Under the pieces are notes generated by a model. It did not search any database. It was not told where the DNA came from and saw only the letters and a program-made list of their open reading frames with translations. The position numbers and the translations under genes are program-made. DNA of 64,000 nucleotides from an uncultured Eubacteriales bacterium (GTDB lineage Bacteria; Bacillota; Clostridia; Oscillospirales; Acutalibacteraceae): contig CASPLG010000003.1 in assembly GCA_949422855.1 (NCBI GenBank), forward strand, positions 1 to 64,000. The letters run 5' to 3'. Below are positions 17,680 to 25,526 of the stretch, in pieces (within the stretch, counting starts at the first letter, position 1; every line of letters starts with the position of its first letter).

Positions 17680-18499
17680 AATAGTAAAGGTAGTAGAAAG
17701 AGGGCGAGAGAAGATAAAAAAGTATATAAGAAGCAGAAAATTACTCTTAATTGCTGTTCTTTGTAACATATTTTTGTTGTTTTCTGTTGTGTCCAGAGAC
17801 TGCACCAATGATACATACTGTTATGATTCAGGAGGATTGCATTTTTCAAGTAAAGATTTAGGAATCGATAAATTTTTTCCCAGGTCAAAGGTAGAGACAA
17901 GAGGAATTGATGTTTCTAAATGGCAGGGAGATATAGACTGGGGTAAAGTAAAGCGAAGCGGTGTGGGTTTTGCTATAATCAGGCTTGGCTTTGGCAGGAG
18001 ACTGGATAGGCGTTTTCATGCCAACATGAGAAATGCAAAACTAAATGGAATACCTTGCGGTGTTTACCATTATTCCTATGCAACAAACCGGTCTGAAGCG
18101 AGAGCAGAAGCGGATTACTGTTTAAGAAATCTACAGCAGTATAAACTGGAGTACCCTGTTGTATTCGACGTAGAAGAGGACAGGCTGAGAAATTTGGGAC
18201 AGATGCAGCTTTCTGAAATTTGCGATGGTTTTTGCAGTAGGATGAGGGAGAAAGGCTACTACGTGAGCATATACTCATATTCATACTGGGTAAAGAACTA
18301 TTTGCCGAAGGTTTTGTTTTCCAAGTATGACTTGTGGGTTGCGAAGTACGGAGGCAAACGACCTTATGGATGTACATTCGGCATGTGGCAATATACTTCC
18401 TCGGGGCAAGTAGACGGGATAAATGGAAGAACAGACTGTGATATTTCTTATTTTGATTATCCTTCGATGATGAGGGAGATGCATTTAAATGGGTACTAA
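17651..18499 (+). CDS. GH25 lysozyme with N-terminal membrane anchor or signal
   Basis: Family 25 glycoside hydrolases cut the glycan strands of peptidoglycan. The catalytic domain runs from about residue 84 to the end, with RGIDVSKWQGDIDW, IIRLGFG, YHYSYATN and the acidic pair in VVFDVEED, then MWQYTSSGQVDGINGRTDCD. Before it is one hydrophobic segment (LLLIAVLCNIFLLFSVV). The start is uncertain. TTG 17651 is the only ATG/GTG/TTG codon before the hydrophobic segment, yet it coincides with a plausible -35. An ATA at 17714, giving a natural signal start (KKYIRSRKLLL), is the better-looking position. It opens the exported-protein island. Confidence 0.85.
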   Translation: MINFEICCKIIVKVVERGREKIKKYIRSRKLLLIAVLCNIFLLFSVVSRDCTNDTYCYDSGGLHFSSKDLGIDKFFPRSKVETRGIDVSKWQGDIDWGKVKRSGVGFAIIRLGFGRRLDRRFHANMRNAKLNGIPCGVYHYSYATNRSEARAEADYCLRNLQQYKLEYPVVFDVEEDRLRNLGQMQLSEICDGFCSRMREKGYYVSIYSYSYWVKNYLPKVLFSKYDLWVAKYGGKRPYGCTFGMWQYTSSGQVDGINGRTDCDISYFDYPSMMREMHLNGY

Positions 18500-18808
18500 T
18501 CTTAAATTTCATGGGAGGAACGCAATTCGGTGTACGTTAAGGCATTGTTTTGCCGGGACAGCTTCAGACAATAACCTTTTAGTTTTGGTAGTGCCAAAAG
18601 AGGTGATATGATGCTGAAAAATCAATGGAAATACTGCGGTTGATTTAGTGTAAAACACTTTCAAATGCGGGCTTAGTAAAACTTATTTTACATATTTAAC
18701 CTTCTTATATCTACGTATGTGGCACTCCCTTAGTTTTCACAATATCACGCTCAGGCTGGTTTATTCATAGGATAAAATAAAAAGAAATGATGAAAGCGGC
18801 GTGGTGTA
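18500..18808 (+). other. Intergenic stretch, no supported gene
   Basis: I find no convincing coding region in these 309 bases. They contain a perfect 13-base palindrome AGTGTAAAACACT at 18647-18659 and a ten-codon ORF near 18611 behind AGAGGTG, neither of which I can interpret. Confidence 0.4.
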
Positions 18809-19831
18809 GTGGAAAAGAATATAGTGCATGCAATGAGGCTGTGTACAATGTTTTTGGTTTTTATTGAGATCCTTTCGGGACATGTTTTGTCCAAGAAATT
18901 GGAGATTATTGGAACCAGGATATGTGGCGGAATTGCTTATTGTTTTGTACAGGGTGTAGATGGTGTTGTCGTGGGGAGAAGGTTTGAGCCATATGAGGGC
19001 GAGATAGTTGTACCTGATACGGTTGAGATTGATGGAAAACAGCATACGGTTGTAGGGATTTTGCCGGATGCTTTTTGCTGTAACCCATACCTAGAAAGCG
19101 TTGACATTAGATGCCCAATCAAGTTTTTAAACAACAACCAGTTCTACAGATGCTTTAATTTAAGGAGTGTACGGCTTCCTGATACTGTTCAGAGTATTGG
19201 AAGTTATGCGTTTTTTCATTGCCACCAACTGATGGATTTAAAAATCCCAAACGAGGTAAAAAAGATAGAAAATGCAGCATTTTCGTGCTGTTATCAGCTA
19301 GAGAACGTGGATTTACCGCCTGATTTAGAGTACTTGGGCAGAAATGCTTTTGAAAAATGCTATGATTTAAAGCAGATATGTATACCGGAAAAAATAGAGA
19401 AAATAAGGAAAGAAACTTTTTTAGACTGCGTGGATTTACAAAAAGCTGTATTTTCAGATGGAGTTAATATTATAGGAAGGAAAGCCTTTTATAATTGTCA
19501 AAGTTTGCAGTCCCCGACCTTTCCATATGGTTTAAAACGTATAAAAGACAAGGCTTTCCAGAATTGCTTTTGTATAGGGGAACTACTTTTTGCCCAGAAC
19601 TTGAAAGCCATAGGTTGGGATGCATTCTCGGACTGCATTAATCTGCGCAAACTGACATTTTTAGGAGAAGCCCCACCCTCCATGGGTTCGGATGCATTTT
19701 ATTACCGCAGGTCTCCCGACAAGAAAACCATAAAGGTAAGTACTCCCGACAATTCGGAGAAAAGGTATAAAAGTGCACTTAGGTGGAAAATGCATGACTG
19801 CAGGGTTATCGTAGAAGGATTTGACGAGTAA
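18809..19831 (+). CDS. BspA-type leucine-rich-repeat surface protein
   Basis: The protein (340 residues) is built of about eight LRR_5 repeats of roughly 23 residues, each with a pattern like IGSYAFFHCHQLMDLKIP or IGRKAFYNCQSLQSPTFP. Such repeats form a curved binding surface, and family members often bind host proteins or glycans. An N-terminal hydrophobic stretch (MRLCTMFLVFIEILSG) could be a signal peptide, though it is weak. It starts at GTG 18809 without a clear ribosome site; an ATG at 18833 is an alternative. The repeats are unusually rich in cysteine (motif CYQLE, CYDLK, CVDLQ). It lies in an island of exported proteins. Confidence 0.8.
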   Translation: MEKNIVHAMRLCTMFLVFIEILSGHVLSKKLEIIGTRICGGIAYCFVQGVDGVVVGRRFEPYEGEIVVPDTVEIDGKQHTVVGILPDAFCCNPYLESVDIRCPIKFLNNNQFYRCFNLRSVRLPDTVQSIGSYAFFHCHQLMDLKIPNEVKKIENAAFSCCYQLENVDLPPDLEYLGRNAFEKCYDLKQICIPEKIEKIRKETFLDCVDLQKAVFSDGVNIIGRKAFYNCQSLQSPTFPYGLKRIKDKAFQNCFCIGELLFAQNLKAIGWDAFSDCINLRKLTFLGEAPPSMGSDAFYYRRSPDKKTIKVSTPDNSEKRYKSALRWKMHDCRVIVEGFDE

Positions 19832-20007
19832 AAACTCTAGAGGCAGCCAAACTTGCAATAAATTTATCCTTATGATAAAATATAAAGTTGCGCTGGGGTA
19901 GAGCCTCTTCCGTACAATCATTTAAGCCATGGACGATAAATTTGCGGCGTATATTGATAGACGTTGGGGTTTTAGATTAATTCAGGCAAAAAAGGAGGAT
20001 GAAAGAT

Positions 20008-21357
20008 ATGTACAGCTATGAGGTAATACTATTTATGGAATTTCTGAAAAAGCACAGGGACCTTTTGCAGAATTTAAAATCTGAGAACGGATTAAGCTTG
20101 GAGTTTATTGAGGATAAAATCATACCGATAGCTAGAGAAAACGGTTTTAATATAAATGCAAAAGACATTCTTAATTATGTAAATGAGAGTCTGTCCGGGG
20201 AGGAGAAATTGCTCGATGATAATATGATAGAGGAAGCTGCAGGTGGAAAAATGAATAATAGGTTTATAGCTGCGGGATTGCTTGCTCTTATGGGTTTTGC
20301 AGGAGGGTCTCCAAACCAGACGGCAGATGCAATGCAACCCGGGGATTCTTCGAGTGATGTCTCGACTGCTGTGTATGAGGCTGGGAAATCTGTAAAGACT
20401 GTGAAAAGCGTGGGCAATAATGTGCTTAGCCAAGATGAACTGGAATATTATCAAGAGAAGATTGGGTCTGAGTACAAGATTATTAGTCCCAAAGGGATGA
20501 GTGGCAGCACGGCCTCCGCATACAATTTAGAAGACGGCAAGGGCAACCAATTTATTCTAAAAATTTCCAACAATCCTCAGAATACGGGGCGCTGGATACA
20601 AAATCAAAAGAACACGCGGGAAAAAATCAAGAAATATTATTCAGGTTACAACGGACAATTAAAAATCCCGAACTATATAAAAATAGGAGATGATTTCGTT
20701 ATTGAGGAGAATCTTGGAGAAAATCTTGACGCAGAAACTCTAGAGAACCTCGGGGACGGTGAAATTAATAAATTTGTAGACAGTCTGGCTGAGTTCTTAG
20801 CATATACCCACAAGCAAGAACGAGGGAAAAATTTCTCCTATGTGTTAGGCCATGAGGGAGTTTTTACATTAAAAGATGCCTATAAATATCTAAACGACGC
20901 AGGGGCTCTCAATTCTGATGAGCAAAAATCATTGGCTGATTTAATTGAGCGTTTCGAAAAACGGGATACAAGCGATGAAGTTACCGCTCTTACGCATACG
21001 GATATCAGACTTCAAAATATTGTTTATAATTCTAAAACTAAAACATTTGGTTTGATTGACTTTGAGACCCTGAATACCATTGCACCTATTTACTATGATT
21101 TTACTTCCGGAACAGTTGGGTCATACGGCATTCCTTACGATATATGTTCAAAAATTATTGACCGTTACAATCAAATTTCGGATATTAAGGTAGATAAAGA
21201 AAAAATTAAGATGTTTCATAAATTAGGCACAATGTATGAAATGTGCACTTGTGCTAAATTTAGGGACAAAATTAAGAAGGAGGAAATCCCTTCTCGTCTC
21301 TGGAGTAGCGGGATAAAGCAGAGATTTAAGATGATTGACAGGGGTTTTCAGAATTAA
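20008..21357 (+). CDS. Nif11-type leader fused to an APH-like kinase
   Basis: Residues 1-80 look like a Nif11-type RiPP leader: a helical stretch (EVILFMEFLKKHRDLLQNLK), IARENGFNINAKDIL, then DDNMIEEAAGG with the double-glycine cleavage signal at residues 79-80. Residues 82-108 resemble a signal peptide (MNNR, hydrophobic core, TADA). A Ser/Thr linker leads to a complete aminoglycoside phosphotransferase-like kinase fold: GMSGSTASAY loop, lysine in FILKIS (about 185), HTDIRLQN (330-337) and LIDFE (349-353). ATG 20008 has AAGGAGG at nine bases; an earlier ATG at 19999 touches the site. An internal ATG (20251) after AGGTGG could give a second product. No C39 peptidase is visible. Substrate unknown. 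Confidence 0.8.
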   Translation: MYSYEVILFMEFLKKHRDLLQNLKSENGLSLEFIEDKIIPIARENGFNINAKDILNYVNESLSGEEKLLDDNMIEEAAGGKMNNRFIAAGLLALMGFAGGSPNQTADAMQPGDSSSDVSTAVYEAGKSVKTVKSVGNNVLSQDELEYYQEKIGSEYKIISPKGMSGSTASAYNLEDGKGNQFILKISNNPQNTGRWIQNQKNTREKIKKYYSGYNGQLKIPNYIKIGDDFVIEENLGENLDAETLENLGDGEINKFVDSLAEFLAYTHKQERGKNFSYVLGHEGVFTLKDAYKYLNDAGALNSDEQKSLADLIERFEKRDTSDEVTALTHTDIRLQNIVYNSKTKTFGLIDFETLNTIAPIYYDFTSGTVGSYGIPYDICSKIIDRYNQISDIKVDKEKIKMFHKLGTMYEMCTCAKFRDKIKKEEIPSRLWSSGIKQRFKMIDRGFQN

Positions 21358-21446
21358 AGTTAAATAATTTAGGGAATTTAGCCTAAATTGGAACAATCAA
21401 AAAGTTGAAAGCACAGCTGTTATGCTCAGTCGTGTGTGAGAAGGTT

Positions 21447-21486
21447 TAAAGGGGAGGATTGAAGTCTCCCCTTTAGGCGTTTTTTG
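21447..21486 (+). terminator. Strong intrinsic terminator after the Nif11-kinase gene
   Basis: TAAAGGGGAG and CTCCCCTTTA (21447-21475) form a ten-base-pair stem, followed by GGCG and a run of six T. Confidence 0.85.
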
Positions 21487-21795
21487 GTTACTTTTTGCTT
21501 AAATAACAAAAATATACAAGAGAATAGTACAACCTTTTAAATTTATAGTGAAATAACCTAAAAACTGTACAAATGTTTGGCGCAATAAGGGATTAACCCG
21601 GTAGATTGAGACAAGGTCTTTGAATTTTCATAACTTTCCCTTTTTAAAGTTATTTAGCCATATATAACTGTCTGCTCGATTTTCACTCTAAGTGGACCGA
21701 ACTTCGGTGTTATTTTTGATGGATATGCATTCATAACTATTACTCGGGGTATTAAAAATAATGCGGATGACAAATACCAAAGGAGAGAAGATATC
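21487..21795 (+). other. Intergenic stretch before the GT8 gene
   Basis: I see no supported coding region in these 309 bases. They end with AAAGGAG, the ribosome site of the GT8 gene. I cannot name a confident promoter. Confidence 0.4.
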
Positions 21796-22800
21796 TTGAA
21801 TATTAAAAAGCCGAATTTCAAAGTGTCTATATGTGTTTTGTCTACGTTATTGGCAGTGATTTTGGGAGTCTTGGGAATTACGGTTTACAAAAATGGTTTT
21901 AGAGCTGTAAATGAGGAAATCCCGATTGTAATGTCTACGGATGACAGATATGTATATCCGACTATTGTATGTATGACATCTCTGCTGGAGAACAGCGACA
22001 AGGATAAAAATTATAAAATTTACATATTGGTGCCCGGGGATATTTCAGAAGACAATATAAAAAAGTTGGCATCTTTGCAAGCAAAATACAAAAATTGTCA
22101 TATTGAAACAAGGAAAATTGGAGATAATTATGATGAATACCAAAGTTATAGATATTTTACAAAAGCTATATTTTTTAGGCTTAAGATACCAAGTGTTTTA
22201 GCGCAAGAAAAGAAATGTCTTTATATTGATACCGACACAATAATAACTGGGGATTTATCCGAACTTTATGAAACGGATATATCTAATTATTATATTGCAG
22301 GCATACCTGATGGTACGGGAATTTCATATGAGAAAAGACTTAAAGAGTCATTAAACATGAGCGATAATACGATAAGAAATTATATAAACTCAGGGGTTTT
22401 ACTTTGGAATTTAGAAAAGGTGAGACAGGATAATATTGAAGAAAAGTTTGACGAGTTTGTACAAAAAAATGTATTTGAAACAAAGAGAGCCCTCTTTCCC
22501 GACCAGGACTGCATAAATATGGTTTGTGAAGGAAAAATTCTAAGTTTGCCGCTCAAGTATAACCTTGGGGTACAAATAAAGGCACATATAGAATATGAAA
22601 ACAACAGAATAGCAAAGGCTTGTTTTTCCAAAGAAGATTGGGAGGAAGGGATAAATAACCCCGTGATTATTCATTACACTTCGAATCGTAAGCCTTGGAG
22701 GTGTCTTAAGTGCCCGTATATAGACCTATGGTGGAGGTATGCAAACGGTTCAGATTTTGCAAATGAAATAGGGGAAAAATACTATCGATATAAAAAGTAA
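21796..22800 (+). CDS. GT8-family glycosyltransferase with N-terminal signal anchor
   Basis: The protein (334 residues) is a family 8 retaining glycosyltransferase: IVMSTDDRYVYPTIVCMTSL opens the nucleotide-sugar domain, YIDTDTIITGDLSELY carries the metal-binding DxD at about 145-147, and YINSGVLLWNLEKVR, FPDQDCINMV and IIHYTSNRKPW follow in family order. Unlike cytoplasmic GT8 enzymes it begins with a lysine-rich tail and one hydrophobic segment (residues 11-30), which predicts a type II topology with the catalytic domain outside. Start TTG 21796 has AAGGAG upstream. It lies between the Nif11-kinase and the surface protein. The acceptor is unknown. Confidence 0.85.
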   Translation: MNIKKPNFKVSICVLSTLLAVILGVLGITVYKNGFRAVNEEIPIVMSTDDRYVYPTIVCMTSLLENSDKDKNYKIYILVPGDISEDNIKKLASLQAKYKNCHIETRKIGDNYDEYQSYRYFTKAIFFRLKIPSVLAQEKKCLYIDTDTIITGDLSELYETDISNYYIAGIPDGTGISYEKRLKESLNMSDNTIRNYINSGVLLWNLEKVRQDNIEEKFDEFVQKNVFETKRALFPDQDCINMVCEGKILSLPLKYNLGVQIKAHIEYENNRIAKACFSKEDWEEGINNPVIIHYTSNRKPWRCLKCPYIDLWWRYANGSDFANEIGEKYYRYKK

Positions 22801-22849
22801 TTTTGTTACTTTTTTATATAAATATATTATAAAAGGAAGTGTATTAAAA

Positions 22850-24748
22850 GTGAATTATAAAATAAGGGTAAAAAAATTTGTTTGTTTTATGCTTTCGGCG
22901 GTGTTTTTGAACAATGGACCATGGCTAAAAAATGATTTTAGCTCAAAAACTTACCGGTCCGGAATATCACAAAATGCATTTATGCTCAAAGAAGAGCTGA
23001 ATTCTCTTGGAACGGGGGAAAACGAAAATACCGAGAAAATCATTTTAGGAAATCTGCCGGCAGACGTTCAATATGACGACGGTGCAATAATAAATACCGA
23101 TGATGGTTCAACAGGGGTAAATGATATACAAATAAAGAGCGGAACTCCGATTGAATGGTACGTGGTGGGGACAGATACCAAGGGAACCTCGAAAACTCCC
23201 CAAAATGCAGTTTTATATTCTGTAAAGCCTGTTATGAGTGAGGGCGGATTATTTAATGATTTTAATGTGACAGACTCGGAGGTAGAGATTGATTACTCAA
23301 GGGTTGGCGACAGGGGGATAGATTATTCACCAAAGAAAGCCCCTTCTCGGATTTTTTCATCTCATTATGGAGCAAGCAGGATAAGAAGACTATTAAATGA
23401 GGCAGTCAATGGAGGTAAAATGTTTAAAAGCGGGCAGTATGCTCTGCTCCAAGATTCAACTTTTACCACTTTTGACCCTAAACAGACTCAAATTGACTAT
23501 ACATTTTGGGAATCTAACGGTCCATACAAGTTAACCGACAAGATATATTTAGCTTCTGCGACAAACGATGAATTGAATGTATATTATAACGATACTTCAA
23601 ACTCATCAGGCAGTGGCAATGATTCTAAACCTATCTTGACCCCGATATACGTTGGGGAGGGTACTGCACTTCCGATTGCCCAAAAATATCTGGGACCTAA
23701 GGTATGGCTGCGTACATCTGATTTTGACAGATATCCACATTGCTATATATCTACACCGGCAATAGAAAAGAAGGAATCATATTATGAAAGCGGTACCCCT
23801 GCAACATCCGGGGCAATAAAAATAAACTTAAGCAACGTAAAATTTCTATCAAAAGCTAGGGGTGTAAGCAATGTCAGTACCTCAAATTTTACTCAGGTTG
23901 ATCGCAGCAAAGGAATGTTTCTACGTATGGATGGAGGAAAGGGGTCAATACAGAAAAAAGAAAGCACTGTACATTATAGCTCCGCTCCAGAAAATAGCAG
24001 ATTAGTTGCTGTGGCCGAGGTGGGCGATATTACCTATGAATTTTCCGAGGATATTTCAGGTGAAGGCAGCATAGATTTATCTAAAAAGGGACTGCCTGGG
24101 GGGGCGGTTTATGATGCGTGGATTGAACAGACTGGGGTCGGTGCGGATGAAGGTCTGATATTTGCAAGCAATACCACTGCAGAGACGATTGCGTCGGGTC
24201 CTTTTGACCAAATGTCAAACGGTGTCAGAGTTACTGCGGACTCCGGAGTATTCCCCGAGGGTTCCAAACTTGATGTAAATTCATCCTCGAATAACAAGGA
24301 AGGGTATGAGATAATCAAAAAATTTCTAAGCAACCCCGGCAATTTAGAAAGTTTTACGGTATACGATGTTAAAGTTTATGCTCCCAACAGTACCGTTGCA
24401 AGAAGCAATTCAGAAGATAATTCAAGCGTCGATAATTTCTCTGAAGCTACGGTATATCTTCCCATATCCGACAAAATGGACATAAACAATATACAAGATT
24501 ATTTCTTAACTCCGGAGGGATTTATCCAGGGTGGCAAAATAGAAGAATATAAGGGTAAAAAATACTATGTTTTCAAGGTTAAAGACCATTTTAGTACGTA
24601 TATATCACTAAACTCATTTAACGGTGTGGACTTTTTTAAAACGGGGGACACCTCCTACGATGGTAATGCAATAATTTGCACGGCAGCAGTAACTTTGGCA
24701 GCAGGTTTCTTAATATACTTGCTTTCAAAGAAGAAGGCGAAAGTCTAA
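22850..24748 (+). CDS. Large surface protein with C-terminal membrane anchor
   Basis: I do not recognise the 632-residue protein as a named family. It has a signal peptide (KKFVCFMLSAVFLNNGPW) and a long Ser/Thr/Asn-rich extracellular part with few cysteines. A C-terminal hydrophobic segment (IICTAAVTLAAGFLIYLL) is followed by a lysine tail (SKKKAKV). Just before that segment stands FKTGDTS, a loose relative of sortase signals such as PKTGD. No sortase is visible in the window. Start GTG 22850 has AAGGAAG upstream. It follows the GT8 gene after 49 bases and is probably cotranscribed with it, so it could be a client of GT8 or of the kinase (inference). Confidence 0.75.
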   Translation: MNYKIRVKKFVCFMLSAVFLNNGPWLKNDFSSKTYRSGISQNAFMLKEELNSLGTGENENTEKIILGNLPADVQYDDGAIINTDDGSTGVNDIQIKSGTPIEWYVVGTDTKGTSKTPQNAVLYSVKPVMSEGGLFNDFNVTDSEVEIDYSRVGDRGIDYSPKKAPSRIFSSHYGASRIRRLLNEAVNGGKMFKSGQYALLQDSTFTTFDPKQTQIDYTFWESNGPYKLTDKIYLASATNDELNVYYNDTSNSSGSGNDSKPILTPIYVGEGTALPIAQKYLGPKVWLRTSDFDRYPHCYISTPAIEKKESYYESGTPATSGAIKINLSNVKFLSKARGVSNVSTSNFTQVDRSKGMFLRMDGGKGSIQKKESTVHYSSAPENSRLVAVAEVGDITYEFSEDISGEGSIDLSKKGLPGGAVYDAWIEQTGVGADEGLIFASNTTAETIASGPFDQMSNGVRVTADSGVFPEGSKLDVNSSSNNKEGYEIIKKFLSNPGNLESFTVYDVKVYAPNSTVARSNSEDNSSVDNFSEATVYLPISDKMDINNIQDYFLTPEGFIQGGKIEEYKGKKYYVFKVKDHFSTYISLNSFNGVDFFKTGDTSYDGNAIICTAAVTLAAGFLIYLLSKKKAKV

Positions 24749-24766
24749 AATCCAAAATGGTACGAA

Positions 24767-24807
24767 CCGCTGAGTTCTTTTGCAGAGCACAGCGGCTGTT
24801 TTATTTT
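24767..24807 (+). terminator. Intrinsic terminator after the surface-protein gene
   Basis: CCGCTG (24767-24772) pairs with CAGCGG (24790-24795), followed by CTGTTTTATTTTT. Confidence 0.7.
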
Positions 24808-24820
24808 TATAGTTTGTAGT

Positions 24821-25510
24821 TCAGATGATAGAATTTTTTTCTTCATAAAAATTTTTATTTTTCAATCTTAAAATTACATCTGAGATTTTGGCGGCAAATT
24901 CCATTTGGTGAGTAACCACAATTATAGTGTAATTTTCCTCTGCGAGTTTTTTGATAATTTGGGATATTTCTTCAGTCAGCTCTTTGTCGAGGGCAGAGGT
25001 CGGTTCATCAAACAAAAGGATTTTAGGTTTTAGAATCAACGCTCTGGCGATTGCAGCTCTTTGTTTCTGACCGCCGGAGAGATTTTTAGGATAAAAATTT
25101 TCCCTCCCGGTTAGTTTAAATTTGTCTATTAAATGTTGACTTTTAGCATTTAATTCTTCCTTGGAGCAGATTTTTTTATTTTTAAGAGGTACCTCTATAT
25201 TTTCTTTGACGGTCAGGTTATTAAATAAATTAAAGTTTTGGAAGACAAATCCTATATTGCTAAGGATATCTGCCTGTTCTTTTTTGGGTGCATATATTCC
25301 GCCTCGTACCAGAAATTTTCCTCTTATTTCTATGCTTCCCGAATCTATTGTTTCGAGCCCTGCTAAACACCTCAAAAATGTACTTTTCCCTTTACCCGAT
25401 GACCCTATTATGGAGATTATTTCTCCGGGGCGGCTGCTGAAATTTATATTATTTAAAATAGTTTCCCCTCCAAATTTTTTAGTTAGGTCGGTAACTTGTA
25501 TACTTTTCAT
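24821..25510 (-). CDS. Polar amino-acid ABC transporter ATP-binding protein
   Basis: This is the energising subunit of the importer whose receptor-permease is encoded just upstream. It has the Walker A GSSGKGKSTFL, Q-loop FVFQNFNLF, signature NLSGGQKQRAAIARAL, Walker B ILLFDEPTSALD and the H-loop THQMEFA, closely matching GlnQ/HisP proteins. In the Walker A loop the usual GSGKST reads GSSGKGKST, with an extra small residue pair; the lysine, serine and threonine are kept. There is no N-terminal peptidase or membrane domain, so it is not a RiPP exporter. It is the second gene of a leftward operon, 16 bases after the permease gene. Confidence 0.92.
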   Translation of the reverse strand: MKSIQVTDLTKKFGGETILNNINFSSRPGEIISIIGSSGKGKSTFLRCLAGLETIDSGSIEIRGKFLVRGGIYAPKKEQADILSNIGFVFQNFNLFNNLTVKENIEVPLKNKKICSKEELNAKSQHLIDKFKLTGRENFYPKNLSGGQKQRAAIARALILKPKILLFDEPTSALDKELTEEISQIIKKLAEENYTIIVVTHQMEFAAKISDVILRLKNKNFYEEKNSII

Positions 25511-25526
25511 AAATTTTTAGACCTCC

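Noticed and set aside
18608..18643. Ten-codon ORF behind AGAGGTG in the gap before the LRR gene
   Set aside because: Too short to judge; no regulatory codon run, and no terminator between it and the next gene.
24821..25510. ABC ATPase as the exporter for the Nif11-leader protein
   Set aside because: It is a GlnQ-type import ATPase without membrane or C39 peptidase domains and belongs to the amino-acid importer on the opposite strand.
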